Assembly (NCBI RefSeq): GCF_004402785.1
Contig: NZ_SOFP01000013.1
Location: 48,219-112,218 of the forward strand
DNA length: 64,000 nt
Source: Cryobacterium algoritolerans
GTDB taxonomy: Bacteria > Actinomycetota > Actinomycetes > Actinomycetales > Microbacteriaceae
Direction of reading: 5' to 3'
A model generated the notes under the pieces. The model did not search any database. It worked only from the letters and a program-made list of their open reading frames with translations, and was not told where the DNA came from. Positions 53,155 to 60,404 of this stretch are shown piece after piece. The position numbers and the translations under genes are program-made. Every line of letters begins with the position of its first letter. Position 1 is the stretch's first letter.

Positions 53155-53823
53155 ATGACTCTGATCCAGGTGGACCTCGTGCTGCCGTGCCTGAACGAAG
53201 CCGGCGCCCTGCCGTGGGTGCTTTCCCGACTGCCGGAGGGATACCGCGCAATCGTGGTCGACAACGGCTCCACCGACGGATCTGCTGCGATCGCGGCCGC
53301 CGCCGGGGCCCTGGTGGTGCACGAGGAGCGGCGCGGATTCGGGGCTGCTGCCCATGCCGGCCTGCTGGCGGCGACCGCGCCGATCGTCGCGTTCTGCGAT
53401 GCCGACGCGTCGATGGATCCCCGGGAGCTCCCTCTGGTCGTGGACCCGGTACGGGCGAGCGAAGCCGACCTGGTGCTCGGTCGGCGCCGGGCAAGCACGC
53501 AGAAGGCCTGGCCTTGGCACAACCGGATTGCGAATACCAGTCTGTCTTGGCGACTGCGCCGAATAACCGGTGTGAACATCCATGATCTCGGCCCCATGCG
53601 CGCCGCGCGCCGCGAAGACCTGCTCTCCCTCGACCTCAGGGACCGCCGCAGCGGCTACCCCCTGGAGATGTTCCTGCGTGCAGCGGATGCCGGCTGGCGC
53701 ATCCGCGAAGTGGACACCACCTATTCGCCGAGGGTCGGTCGCAGCAAGGTGACCGGCACAGTGCGGGGAACGCTGACCGCGATCCGGGACATGTCAGCCC
53801 TCCTGAGGGAGACGCGCCGATGA
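53155..53823 (+). CDS. GT2 glycosyltransferase, first gene of the DUF2064 module
   Basis: Enzyme of 222 residues: VDLVLPCLNEAGALPWVL, RAIVVDNGSTDGSAAIAAAAG, GFGAAAHAGLLAATAPIVAFCDADASMDP as DXD, and an acceptor region GVNIHDLGPMRAARRED. Short, soluble, without membrane helices. Similar GT2 plus DUF2064 pairs occur in many bacteria (TIGR04283/TIGR04282 group). The end overlaps the DUF2064 gene (ATGA). Confidence 0.88.
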   Translation: MTLIQVDLVLPCLNEAGALPWVLSRLPEGYRAIVVDNGSTDGSAAIAAAAGALVVHEERRGFGAAAHAGLLAATAPIVAFCDADASMDPRELPLVVDPVRASEADLVLGRRRASTQKAWPWHNRIANTSLSWRLRRITGVNIHDLGPMRAARREDLLSLDLRDRRSGYPLEMFLRAADAGWRIREVDTTYSPRVGRSKVTGTVRGTLTAIRDMSALLRETRR

Positions 53824-54461
53824 CGATCCTGGTCGTCATCGCCAAGGAATGCCTGCCCGGCAAGGTCAAGACCAGGCTGCACCCGCCGCTCAGCCTCGCC
53901 CAGGCGGCCGAGCTCGCCGCCGCGAGCCTCGACGACACGCTGCGGGCCGGGTCGAAACTGCCGGCCACGCGGCGCATCCTGGCATTCGACGGCATCGTGC
54001 CGCCTCGGGCGGCCGCGGGCTACGAGATCCTGCCCCAGGTCGCAGGGGGCCTAGACGAACGCCTGGCCGCGATCTTCGACCACTGCGACGAACCGACCGT
54101 TCTGATCGGGATGGACACGCCGCAGGTCACCACTGCGCTCCTCGAACCGGTCTTCACCGACTGGACCGACGATGTGGACGCCTGGTTCGGCTTGGCCGAC
54201 GACGGCGGATTCTGGGCGCTCGCGCTCGCCGAGCCGGACGGGGACCTGATTCGCGGCATCCCGATGTCACGTGAGGACACCGGTGCCCGCCAGCTGGACC
54301 GGTTGCGCACGGCGGGCCTGCACGTGGTGTTCCTCCCCACCCTCACCGATGTCGACACCATCGACGACGCTCACACCGTCGCGGGGATCGCGCCCGGCGG
54401 CGGTTTCGCCCGGGCGCTGGCCGCGATGCTCGCGCCGAGCGAGAAAGGCACGACTCGATGA
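53820..54461 (+). CDS. DUF2064 nucleotidyltransferase-like protein
   Basis: Protein of 213 residues: ILVVIAKECLPGKVKTRLHPPLS (glycine-poor nucleotide-binding start), PTVLIGMDTPQVTTALLEPVF and FGLADDGGFWALALAE. The PGKVKTRL and D(T/S)P motifs are typical of DUF2064, a GT-A-fold relative of sugar nucleotidyltransferases. Overlaps both neighbours (ATGA at each end), so it is tightly coupled to the GT2 and the methyltransferase. Reaction unknown. Confidence 0.9.
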   Translation: MTILVVIAKECLPGKVKTRLHPPLSLAQAAELAAASLDDTLRAGSKLPATRRILAFDGIVPPRAAAGYEILPQVAGGLDERLAAIFDHCDEPTVLIGMDTPQVTTALLEPVFTDWTDDVDAWFGLADDGGFWALALAEPDGDLIRGIPMSREDTGARQLDRLRTAGLHVVFLPTLTDVDTIDDAHTVAGIAPGGGFARALAAMLAPSEKGTTR

Positions 54462-55162
54462 CGTTCCTGGCACAGACCGAGCCCCGGCACGATCTGTTCG
54501 AACCGTCGACCTTCGGCGCCGGCGGGGCCGAGCCATATGCAGCGGCGCTGGAGAACGCCGAGAACGTGCTCTACCTGCGCCGTACCCGTGCAGAACCGCA
54601 CGCCGAGCCGTTCGTGATCGATGCCGGACGGTGGAGCGCGGATGCCGACGCCACCGACCTCCGCCTGCTCGCCGGAATCACCGGTCCGGTGCTCGATATC
54701 GGCTGCGGGCCCGGTCGGATGGTGCGCGCGGCCATGGGCCTCGGACTCTCCGCCCTCGGCATCGATGTGTCGGCGGCCGCCGTGCGAATGGCCGTGGATT
54801 CAGGGCTGAGCGTGCTCCGTCGGAGCGTCTTCGACCCGATGCCGCTCGAGGGCGCGTGGGCGGCTGCGCTGCTCGTTGACGGCAACATCGGGATCGGCGG
54901 CGACCCGTCTGCACTGCTGGCCCGCTGCGCAGCCCTGCTCGCCCCGGACGGCGCGCTGCTGGTGGAGCTGAGCCACGACCCGGACACGGACGACCGCTAC
55001 GACGGCACGATCGAGGATGCCTACGGTGGCAGTAGCGCGGTCTTTCCCTGGGCCGAGCTGGGCCTGGCGGGCCTGCGGGACCGCGCCGGCGACGCCGGAC
55101 TGGTCGTGGCTGAGGACTGGCGACTCGACGGCCGCTGGTTCGCCCGGCTGCTGCGCGCTTAG
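54458..55162 (+). CDS. Class I SAM-dependent methyltransferase
   Basis: Enzyme of 234 residues with the SAM motif GPVLDIGCGPGRMVRAAM, an acidic strand end (LGIDVSAAAV) and LVDGNIGIGGDPSALLARCAALLAPDGALLVE as motifs IV-VI. No other domain. Coupled to the DUF2064 gene and overlapping the convergent membrane-protein gene by four bases. Substrate unknown; a sugar, a lipid-linked glycan or a small molecule of the module are possible. Confidence 0.9.
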   Translation: MTFLAQTEPRHDLFEPSTFGAGGAEPYAAALENAENVLYLRRTRAEPHAEPFVIDAGRWSADADATDLRLLAGITGPVLDIGCGPGRMVRAAMGLGLSALGIDVSAAAVRMAVDSGLSVLRRSVFDPMPLEGAWAAALLVDGNIGIGGDPSALLARCAALLAPDGALLVELSHDPDTDDRYDGTIEDAYGGSSAVFPWAELGLAGLRDRAGDAGLVVAEDWRLDGRWFARLLRA

Positions 55163-55662
55163 AGCGACAACCGACGATCGGCCCGGCTGTTGCGCGCGTA
55201 GAGCGCGGCCGACACCGCCGTGGCCACCCCCGCGATCACGACCCAGAAAACGGCCAGGTTGGTGCCGTAGTCCAGGGGAAGCACGGTGGGGTTCTTCGGG
55301 TCCAGCCCCTGGGCCACGATCTCGGGAACAACGATCAGCGTCATGATCGAACCCAGCACGATCGTGCCCTGAAGGACGGTGACGACCGTGCCGGCGAGAC
55401 GCCGGCCGGCACGTCGCAGCAGCACCCCGGCGAAGAGCACCAGGGGGGCGATGACGGCGTCGTGCACGACGATCGCCGCCCCGACCCAGAGGGCCAGGCC
55501 GGGAAGCCGGGCGATCCGCACGGTGTCGACCAGAACCCAGGCACCCCAGGCGAGGCCGGCGACGCCGAGCAGGATGAGGATGGCCCGCGCCACGCGCATG
55601 CCCGGGCGGGGCGCTGCCTGCTCCGCCGTCAGGGCGTTTGATGGTGTGCTGGCCTGGTTCAT
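55159..55662 (-). CDS. Small polytopic membrane protein of the molybdoenzyme operon
   Basis: Protein of 167 residues with four hydrophobic segments (AILILLGVAGLAWGAWVLVDTV, LALWVGAAIVVHDAVIAPLVL, VVTVLQGTIVLGSIMTLIVV, YGTNLAVFWVVIAGVATAVSAAL). ATG 55662 overlaps the stop of the upstream molybdoenzyme gene (ATGA), so it is the second gene of that operon. No known family assigned; it may help membrane anchoring or electron transfer. Confidence 0.75.
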   Translation of the reverse strand: MNQASTPSNALTAEQAAPRPGMRVARAILILLGVAGLAWGAWVLVDTVRIARLPGLALWVGAAIVVHDAVIAPLVLFAGVLLRRAGRRLAGTVVTVLQGTIVLGSIMTLIVVPEIVAQGLDPKNPTVLPLDYGTNLAVFWVVIAGVATAVSAALYARNSRADRRLSL

Positions 55663-56924
55663 GCGGTGATCGCCTCGATTCGACTCAGCCATTTCGTCTG
55701 CAGGACTCCGGGCCGGCCGGGCGCGATCATCCGTGCCGGGTAGCCGTGCTCGAGATCGAGGGTTTCACCATTGAGCTCGAGGGCCACCAGGGTGAGCGGG
55801 TCCCGCACGTACTCCGGGCCCATCTGGGTCTGCCGAAAACTGCCGCGCTCCTCGAGGCTGACCAGCGTGAACGAGGTCTCCTCGCCGGCGCCCACCAGGT
55901 CTGCCAGGTCGCGCAGCCGAACGCCGCGCCAGGTGGCCATCTGGCTCCAGCCCTCGACGCAGGCGATCGGGAGCGTGACCTCTGTCTGGGGCATCCGTTC
56001 CAGCTCGGCCCTGGTGAAACTGCGTTCCAGGCCGCCGTGGACGACCGTGAGCGTCCAGCCGGCGATGACCGCCTCGGTCACATTCGCTTGCTTCGAGGTG
56101 CGGTTGACCGGAACACCCTGCTGGCCGACCCCTTTCTTGCGGGGGCCGAAGACGTTCACAGCATCGAGCGGGGCAAACGTCTGGCCGGCGGTCAGTCCGA
56201 CAACGGTGGCGACGGCGACGCCGACCGTGGCGAGAAAACCCCGACGGCTCACCTTCTCGTCGGCCGGCGGGGTGGCGTCCAGGTAAGCAATGAGCCGACC
56301 GGTCAGGCCGGTCGGCCGGCTGCTGCCCCACAGGCGCTCGGCCTCGCTGCCCGCGACACGTTCGACCGGCACCGCATCGGTGAGGTGGTCGGTGCCCGGT
56401 CCGTAGTCGGCGCGTTTGCGCCAGAACCGTGCGATGATCGGCAGCTTGATGCCGATGTGCAGGGCCAGCGAACCGATCAGCACCCAGGCCAGCGCGAAGT
56501 GCACCTGCCGGAACGGGAACGGCCACGGGTACCAGTGATACGTGTTGATCAGCCCGATCGTGATCTGCAGGAGCGACGCACCCACGAACAGGGCGGTCGA
56601 CGCCCGTTCGAGAAGGTGCACGAAGGAACGCACCGGCGGGTAGGCGAAGAGGTCGGGAAACACGATGTAGAGCTTGGCCAGCAGCAACGGGAAGCACGCG
56701 ATCCCGGCGATGATGTGGGTACCCTCGGTGAACTGGTAGAGGAATTCGGGCCGGGTGGGCAAGCGCATCCCCGGCAGCGGCTGCTGGAGGAAATGGCTGT
56801 ACAGCCCGGTACCGAAACAGACCAGGAACGCGGCGCCGAGCAGACGGCCGATGACCGTCGCCATCCGCGGGTTGCGCACCGGCGACGCCAGGGATCGCTG
56901 GGCTTCGTACAGTAAACGGCGCAT
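55659..56924 (-). CDS. Membrane-bound molybdopterin oxidoreductase (sulfite-oxidase-like)
   Basis: Protein of 421 residues. The N-terminal part has four or more membrane helices with histidines (THIIAGIACFPLLLAKLY, VHFALAWVLIGSLALHIGIK), cytochrome-b-like. A basic Arg-Arg segment (KVSRRGFLATVGVAVATVVGL) precedes an extracytoplasmic sulfite-oxidase-fold domain with the molybdenum-ligand cysteine near residue 322 (LPIACVEGWSQMATWRGV) and GYPARMIAPGRPGVLQTKW. It is thus a fusion of a heme-b-like membrane domain and a YedY/SUOX-type molybdo domain. ATG 56924 has TGGAA about five bases upstream. Electron donor and substrate unknown. Confidence 0.85.
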   Translation of the reverse strand: MRRLLYEAQRSLASPVRNPRMATVIGRLLGAAFLVCFGTGLYSHFLQQPLPGMRLPTRPEFLYQFTEGTHIIAGIACFPLLLAKLYIVFPDLFAYPPVRSFVHLLERASTALFVGASLLQITIGLINTYHWYPWPFPFRQVHFALAWVLIGSLALHIGIKLPIIARFWRKRADYGPGTDHLTDAVPVERVAGSEAERLWGSSRPTGLTGRLIAYLDATPPADEKVSRRGFLATVGVAVATVVGLTAGQTFAPLDAVNVFGPRKKGVGQQGVPVNRTSKQANVTEAVIAGWTLTVVHGGLERSFTRAELERMPQTEVTLPIACVEGWSQMATWRGVRLRDLADLVGAGEETSFTLVSLEERGSFRQTQMGPEYVRDPLTLVALELNGETLDLEHGYPARMIAPGRPGVLQTKWLSRIEAITA

Positions 56925-57035
56925 GTTCCATTGCACCAGTTTCGAGCGGATGAGGCGGGCCGGAATCCTTACGGTTCGATGACGCGCGCACGCCCGCGTC
57001 CGGTGACCGGCCCGGGAGTCCGACAGGATGGCAGT

Positions 57036-58586
57036 GTGCGAATCACCGTGGTCTCCCTGCTCCTTGCCGCCCTCGCGGTCCTCACCGGGTTTGTGGTGCG
57101 CAGCGTCGATCTCTTCTCGCCCGGCCGGGGCACGGTGCCGCTGGTCGTCTCCCTCGCTGCCGCCTGGCTGCTGTTCGCCGCCGCGGTGATCGCGCTCCGG
57201 GGAGTCCGCGGGCGGGCCGTCGTGGTGCTCATCCTGGCCGGTTCGCTCGGCATCGGCGCCGCCGCCATGATCGGGCCGCCCAACACCAGCACCGACTCGG
57301 CCCGGTATGCCTGGGACGGCATCGTGTCGAACGCCGGAATCTCGCCGTACGCGTACGTGCCCTCCGACCCTCGCCTCGACTCGCTTCGGCCGGACTGGTT
57401 GTTCCCGGCGCCGCAGGTCGGTGCGAACGGAACCGCCCGCTGCGTCGGCGAACGCATCCAGACTGTGCACCGGAGCGGGCCGGGCGATGTGCTCTGCTCG
57501 GCGCTGAACCGCACAGGCGTCCCCACCATCTATCCGCCCGCCGCCGAACTGTTCTTCGCCGGAGTGCGGGCGGTCACCGGGCCGGGTCCTGCCTATTGGC
57601 CGTTACAGCTGACCGGGCTGCTGCTCAGCATCGGCACCACCGTGATGCTCCTGTTCGGGATGCGCCGCCGCGGCATCGACCTGCGCCACGCGGCGCTGTG
57701 GGCGTGGTGCCCTCTCGTCGCATCCGAGGCTGTCACCAACTCCCACGTCGACATGCTCGGTGTCGTCTTCACCCTCGCCGCCGCCTTCCTGGTCACCCGG
57801 GAACGCTATTGGCGGGGCGGCATCGCTCTCGGCGCGGCGATCGCAACCAAGTTGATCCCGGTGATCGCGGCCCCGGCGCTGCTCCGAAAACAGGGCTGGA
57901 AGGTGATCACCGCCGCCCTGGTCACCTTCCTCCTGTTATACGTCCCCTACGTTCTGGCGACCGGAATCGGCGTCCTCGGCTACCTGCCCGGCTACCTCAC
58001 CGAGGAGGGGTACCAGGATGGCACCCGGTTCGCGCTCGTCTCGCTGGTCGCGCCCGGCGGTGCCGCGATCATCGTTGTGGGCATCCTGCTGGTCGTCGTC
58101 GCCGCACTCACCCTGTGGAAGACCGACCCGGCCAGGCCCTGGCTCGGCCAGCTCGTGATGATCGGCAGCACGTTGGTCATCCTGAGCCCCCGCTACCCGT
58201 GGTACGCCCTGCTGCTCGTGCCGTTCATCGCCCTGAGCGGCCGGTGGGAGTGGCTCGCCGTGCCGCTCGCTCTCAGTATCCGGATGCTGTTCCCGTCCGT
58301 GCAACTGACCCGCGTGACCCTCGCCGCGGCAGTCATCCTCATCGTCGCTGTGTCGCTTCGTCGGGCCGGTCCAGGTGCGGTCAAACGCCTGTTCCGCAGG
58401 CGGCCGCTCCGGGGGAGTCCCGCCGGTGAAGGCACTCGGGCCGAGTCGGTCGCGGTCGGAGCCGCCCGATCGGTCGGAGCCGCCCGATCGGTCGGAGGCG
58501 CGCAAAAGGCGTCTTCGTCGAGGGGACGAAGACGCCATTTGTTGCGCGACGTGGGTCGCAGCCGGGTTACTTGGTCGCGACGGTGA
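57036..58586 (+). CDS. GT87/GT-C-like polytopic glycosyltransferase
   Basis: Protein of about 516 residues, ten or more helices. The first loop has TDSARYAWDGIVSNAGISPYAYVPSD, the acidic metal/donor motif of GT-C enzymes; IYPPAAELFFAGVRAVTG and NSHVDMLGVVFTLAAAF are typical of GT87 (mannosyltransferase, DUF2029) proteins. GTG 57036 has AGGA seven bases upstream; ATG 56979 is an alternative. It would use a polyprenyl-phosphate hexose. The last ~50 codons are anomalous: an 18-bp tandem repeat (VGAARS) and then translation straight through the terminator hairpin at 58508-58536. The natural C-terminus may be shorter or the 3' end recently altered. Confidence 0.78.
   Translation: MRITVVSLLLAALAVLTGFVVRSVDLFSPGRGTVPLVVSLAAAWLLFAAAVIALRGVRGRAVVVLILAGSLGIGAAAMIGPPNTSTDSARYAWDGIVSNAGISPYAYVPSDPRLDSLRPDWLFPAPQVGANGTARCVGERIQTVHRSGPGDVLCSALNRTGVPTIYPPAAELFFAGVRAVTGPGPAYWPLQLTGLLLSIGTTVMLLFGMRRRGIDLRHAALWAWCPLVASEAVTNSHVDMLGVVFTLAAAFLVTRERYWRGGIALGAAIATKLIPVIAAPALLRKQGWKVITAALVTFLLLYVPYVLATGIGVLGYLPGYLTEEGYQDGTRFALVSLVAPGGAAIIVVGILLVVVAALTLWKTDPARPWLGQLVMIGSTLVILSPRYPWYALLLVPFIALSGRWEWLAVPLALSIRMLFPSVQLTRVTLAAAVILIVAVSLRRAGPGAVKRLFRRRPLRGSPAGEGTRAESVAVGAARSVGAARSVGGAQKASSSRGRRRHLLRDVGRSRVTWSRR
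58453..58497 (+). repeat. 18-bp tandem repeat at the end of the GT87-like gene
   Basis: CGGTCGGAGCCGCCCGAT occurs at 58453-58470 and 58471-58488, with a half copy to 58497. It keeps frame (six codons) and encodes VGAARS repeats. Confidence 0.85.
58508..58536. terminator. Intrinsic terminator, 12-bp stem
   Basis: GGCGTCTTCGTC (58508-58519), loop GAGGG, GACGAAGACGCC (58525-58536). AAAA lies on the left and ATTT on the right, so it can act on both strands. It is 30 bp beyond the stop of the minus-strand lipoprotein gene (58567). It lies inside the 3' part of the plus-strand GT87-like frame. Confidence 0.85.
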
Positions 58587-59247
58587 TCTTCGCGATGCCC
58601 ACGAGGAGCTGGTCTGCGACGGCCTCCGTCTTGAACGTGCTGTTCAGCAGGCCGGCGGCCTCGGCGGAGATGTGCACGGTGGTGCCCTCGAGGATGGCGT
58701 TGTCGCCGTCCATCTGCAGCGGCTTGAGCGTGCCACCGTAGAGGTTGAAGAGCAGCACCTGGGTGGCCGCGGAGGTTCCGTTGACGCTGACGTCACCGAA
58801 CAGCTTCGACGAACCCGGGTCGATGGTGAAATTGGTCAGTTCGACCTTCGTGTCGCCCGCGGTCAGCGAGAAGCCGGAACCCTCGTGCTTGATCGAACCC
58901 TGGACGAACGGACGGTAGCTCTCTTTCGGGTTGTAGTAGTCCACGTTTCCGCCGGTGATCGGGAAGTGCAGGCTGCCGTCGACCAGGGTGGCGGTTCCGA
59001 CGGTGCCGGGGGTCAGGCCCAGGCTGGTCAGCGCCGTGGCGAAGCCCGCGTCGAGGAGAACGGCGGTGTCGACGCCCTTGAGCGAGGGGATCGAGGCGAC
59101 GGGCTTCGGGGTGGCCTCTGCGGAGGAGGAGGCGGACGGCTTTGCGGCTGACCCGTTGGCCTCGGCGCTGCTGGAGCATGCTGCGAGGCCGGCGATGAGC
59201 AGTCCGGCAGTGGCGAGGCTGATGGTGGCCTTGGAGAATGAACGCAT
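58567..59247 (-). CDS. Secreted lipoprotein of unknown function
   Basis: Protein of 226 residues. A lipoprotein signal peptide (SKATISLATAGLLIAGLAAC, cleavage before Cys24) is followed by a Ser/Ala linker and a domain with beta-strand motifs (LHFPITGGNVDYYNP, VQGSIKHEGSGFSLTAGDTKVELTNFTIDPGSSKLFGDVSVNG). The alternation of F/V positions recalls HtaA- or fasciclin-like extracytoplasmic domains, but I cannot confirm either. ATG 59247 is preceded by AAGGAT. Anchored in the outer face of the membrane, probably monocistronic with its own terminator. Confidence 0.8.
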   Translation of the reverse strand: MRSFSKATISLATAGLLIAGLAACSSSAEANGSAAKPSASSSAEATPKPVASIPSLKGVDTAVLLDAGFATALTSLGLTPGTVGTATLVDGSLHFPITGGNVDYYNPKESYRPFVQGSIKHEGSGFSLTAGDTKVELTNFTIDPGSSKLFGDVSVNGTSAATQVLLFNLYGGTLKPLQMDGDNAILEGTTVHISAEAAGLLNSTFKTEAVADQLLVGIAKITVATK

Positions 59248-59329
59248 GGTGTGATCCTTTGTCTGTGTGGTTGGTCTGTGGGGTGTTGCTGTGAAGGTGG
59301 AGCAGCTTTTGGTGCTGACAGGGGTTCGG

Positions 59330-59369
59330 TTCGAACGTCGAATCGGTTTGGAAAAAAACCAAATTGATT
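59330..59369. promoter_or_regulatory. Inverted repeats in the lipoprotein upstream region
   Basis: TTCGA (59330-59334) and TCGAA (59338-59342) flank ACG, and next to it AATC-gg-TTTGG, A7, CCAAA-tt-GATT (59341-59369) forms an imperfect hairpin with a homopolymer loop. Two nested palindromes so close together suggest an operator or a 5' RNA structure. No matching -35/-10 pair was assigned. Confidence 0.45.
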
Positions 59370-59445
59370 CAGATATTTCTATTCGGCCGCATGAATTCGC
59401 CGTGATTCAGCCGTGATGGCGGTGGCATCCGGGCGCCGGGACACG

Positions 59446-59473
59446 AAAAAGCGGCCGAGGAATCCTCGGCCGC
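59446..59473 (-). terminator. Rho-independent terminator of the metallopeptidase-family gene
   Basis: GCGGCCGAGG (59451-59460), loop AAT, CCTCGGCCGC (59464-59473): a perfect 10-bp stem. On the minus strand it is followed by TTTTT (59446-59450). It lies 50 bp after the stop at 59523. Confidence 0.9.
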
Positions 59474-59522
59474 CGGGCAAGGCAGGGGCTGCGCGCGCGT
59501 TCGCCCAGGGCGCGCATTTCTC

Positions 59523-59975
59523 CTAGAAGTGGCGGAACCGGTCCGGTGCAAGGTCCCAGGGGTCCTTGCCGAGCAGTTCGGCGATCGCGCGGAACACGCA
59601 GCTCTCGATGACCATCCTGCGGTGGAGGTCGTCGTTGCGGTGCAGCCGGGTGAGGCGCTGGATCGGCAGCCGGTAGAACACGATCCGGCGTTCTGCCGCG
59701 GTCACTGTCCAGCGCTCGACCCCGACGCCGGGGATCACCGAGTACGGTCCGGCCGCAACCTCGAAGGTCACGTCGCTGAGTTCGTCCGGCCAGACCGAGC
59801 GCAGATAGTCGATGGTCGACGCCACCGTCATGTCGAACTGGGTGATCCGGGTCTGCAGCGGTGGCAGAAATGGGCCGGTGACCGAGCTGCGGATGCCGCG
59901 GCCGTGCCGGTCACGGCCCTGGCTGCGCTGCGTCGGCGCGGGCGTCGGTGCGGCGGCGCGGCGGATTCGGGACAT
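59523..59975 (-). CDS. Metallopeptidase-family (zincin-like) protein
   Basis: Protein of 150 residues in the family that mycobacterial genomes carry next to whiB2 and DUF3499. Conserved parts are RRIVFYRLPIQRLTRLHRNDDLHRRMVIESCVFRAIAELLGKDPWDLAPDRFRHF. No HExxH zinc motif is visible; the helix reads VIESCVFRA instead, so activity is doubtful. The N-terminus is basic and disordered. ATG 59975 has AGGA seven bases upstream; GTG 59981 is an alternative. It is divergent from the DUF3499 gene across about 40 bp and has its own terminator. Confidence 0.75.
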   Translation of the reverse strand: MSRIRRAAAPTPAPTQRSQGRDRHGRGIRSSVTGPFLPPLQTRITQFDMTVASTIDYLRSVWPDELSDVTFEVAAGPYSVIPGVGVERWTVTAAERRIVFYRLPIQRLTRLHRNDDLHRRMVIESCVFRAIAELLGKDPWDLAPDRFRHF

Positions 59976-60018
59976 GGTCACATCCTAGTTCCGGCGCGGT
60001 GGCGGTAGCCTGAGAGCA

Positions 60019-60237
60019 ATGTCTCTCAGGCCCTGTTCCCGCGTCGCCTGCCCGGACGAGTCCGTGGCGACCCTCACCTTCGACTACGGCGATTCGATGG
60101 CCGTGCTCGGGCCGCTCTCCCTGGTCCGGGAGCCGCACAGTTTCGACCTGTGCGAGCGGCATGCGCGCCTCACCTCGGCCCCGCAGGGCTGGCAGCTCGT
60201 GCGCCTGCGCACGATGGGGGCCCAGCCTCGCGAGTAG
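60019..60237 (+). CDS. DUF3499 family protein
   Basis: Small protein of 72 residues: RPCSRVACPDESVATLTFDYGDSMAVLGPL and EPHSFDLCERHARLTSAPQGWQLVRL. The CxxxxC...C(x)2H arrangement suggests a zinc site. DUF3499 is an actinobacterial family normally placed between the zincin-like gene and phosphomannomutase. ATG 60019 lies just after AGAGCA; the ribosome binding site is weak. Function unknown. Confidence 0.88.
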   Translation: MSLRPCSRVACPDESVATLTFDYGDSMAVLGPLSLVREPHSFDLCERHARLTSAPQGWQLVRLRTMGAQPRE

Positions 60238-60404
60238 GCGCTAACGGCGTCCGCGCCCATCGCGTTGGGTTCCGGTCAGGTTTCGGCCCGCGTGTGTGGC
60301 GCGGGCTGCCGTGGCGCTGACGTATATTGACTGGACGCATCCCCACCCGAACGGCCGCCGGGCGCACCATCGCCGCGCGCTGTTCATAATGACTACGGAG
60401 TCAG

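Noticed and set aside
49168..55162. Arsenosugar biosynthesis locus
   Set aside because: GT2, DUF2064, methyltransferase and an MTA-type phosphorylase recall parts of that pathway, but no ArsM signature cysteines or ArsS-like radical SAM protein were seen.
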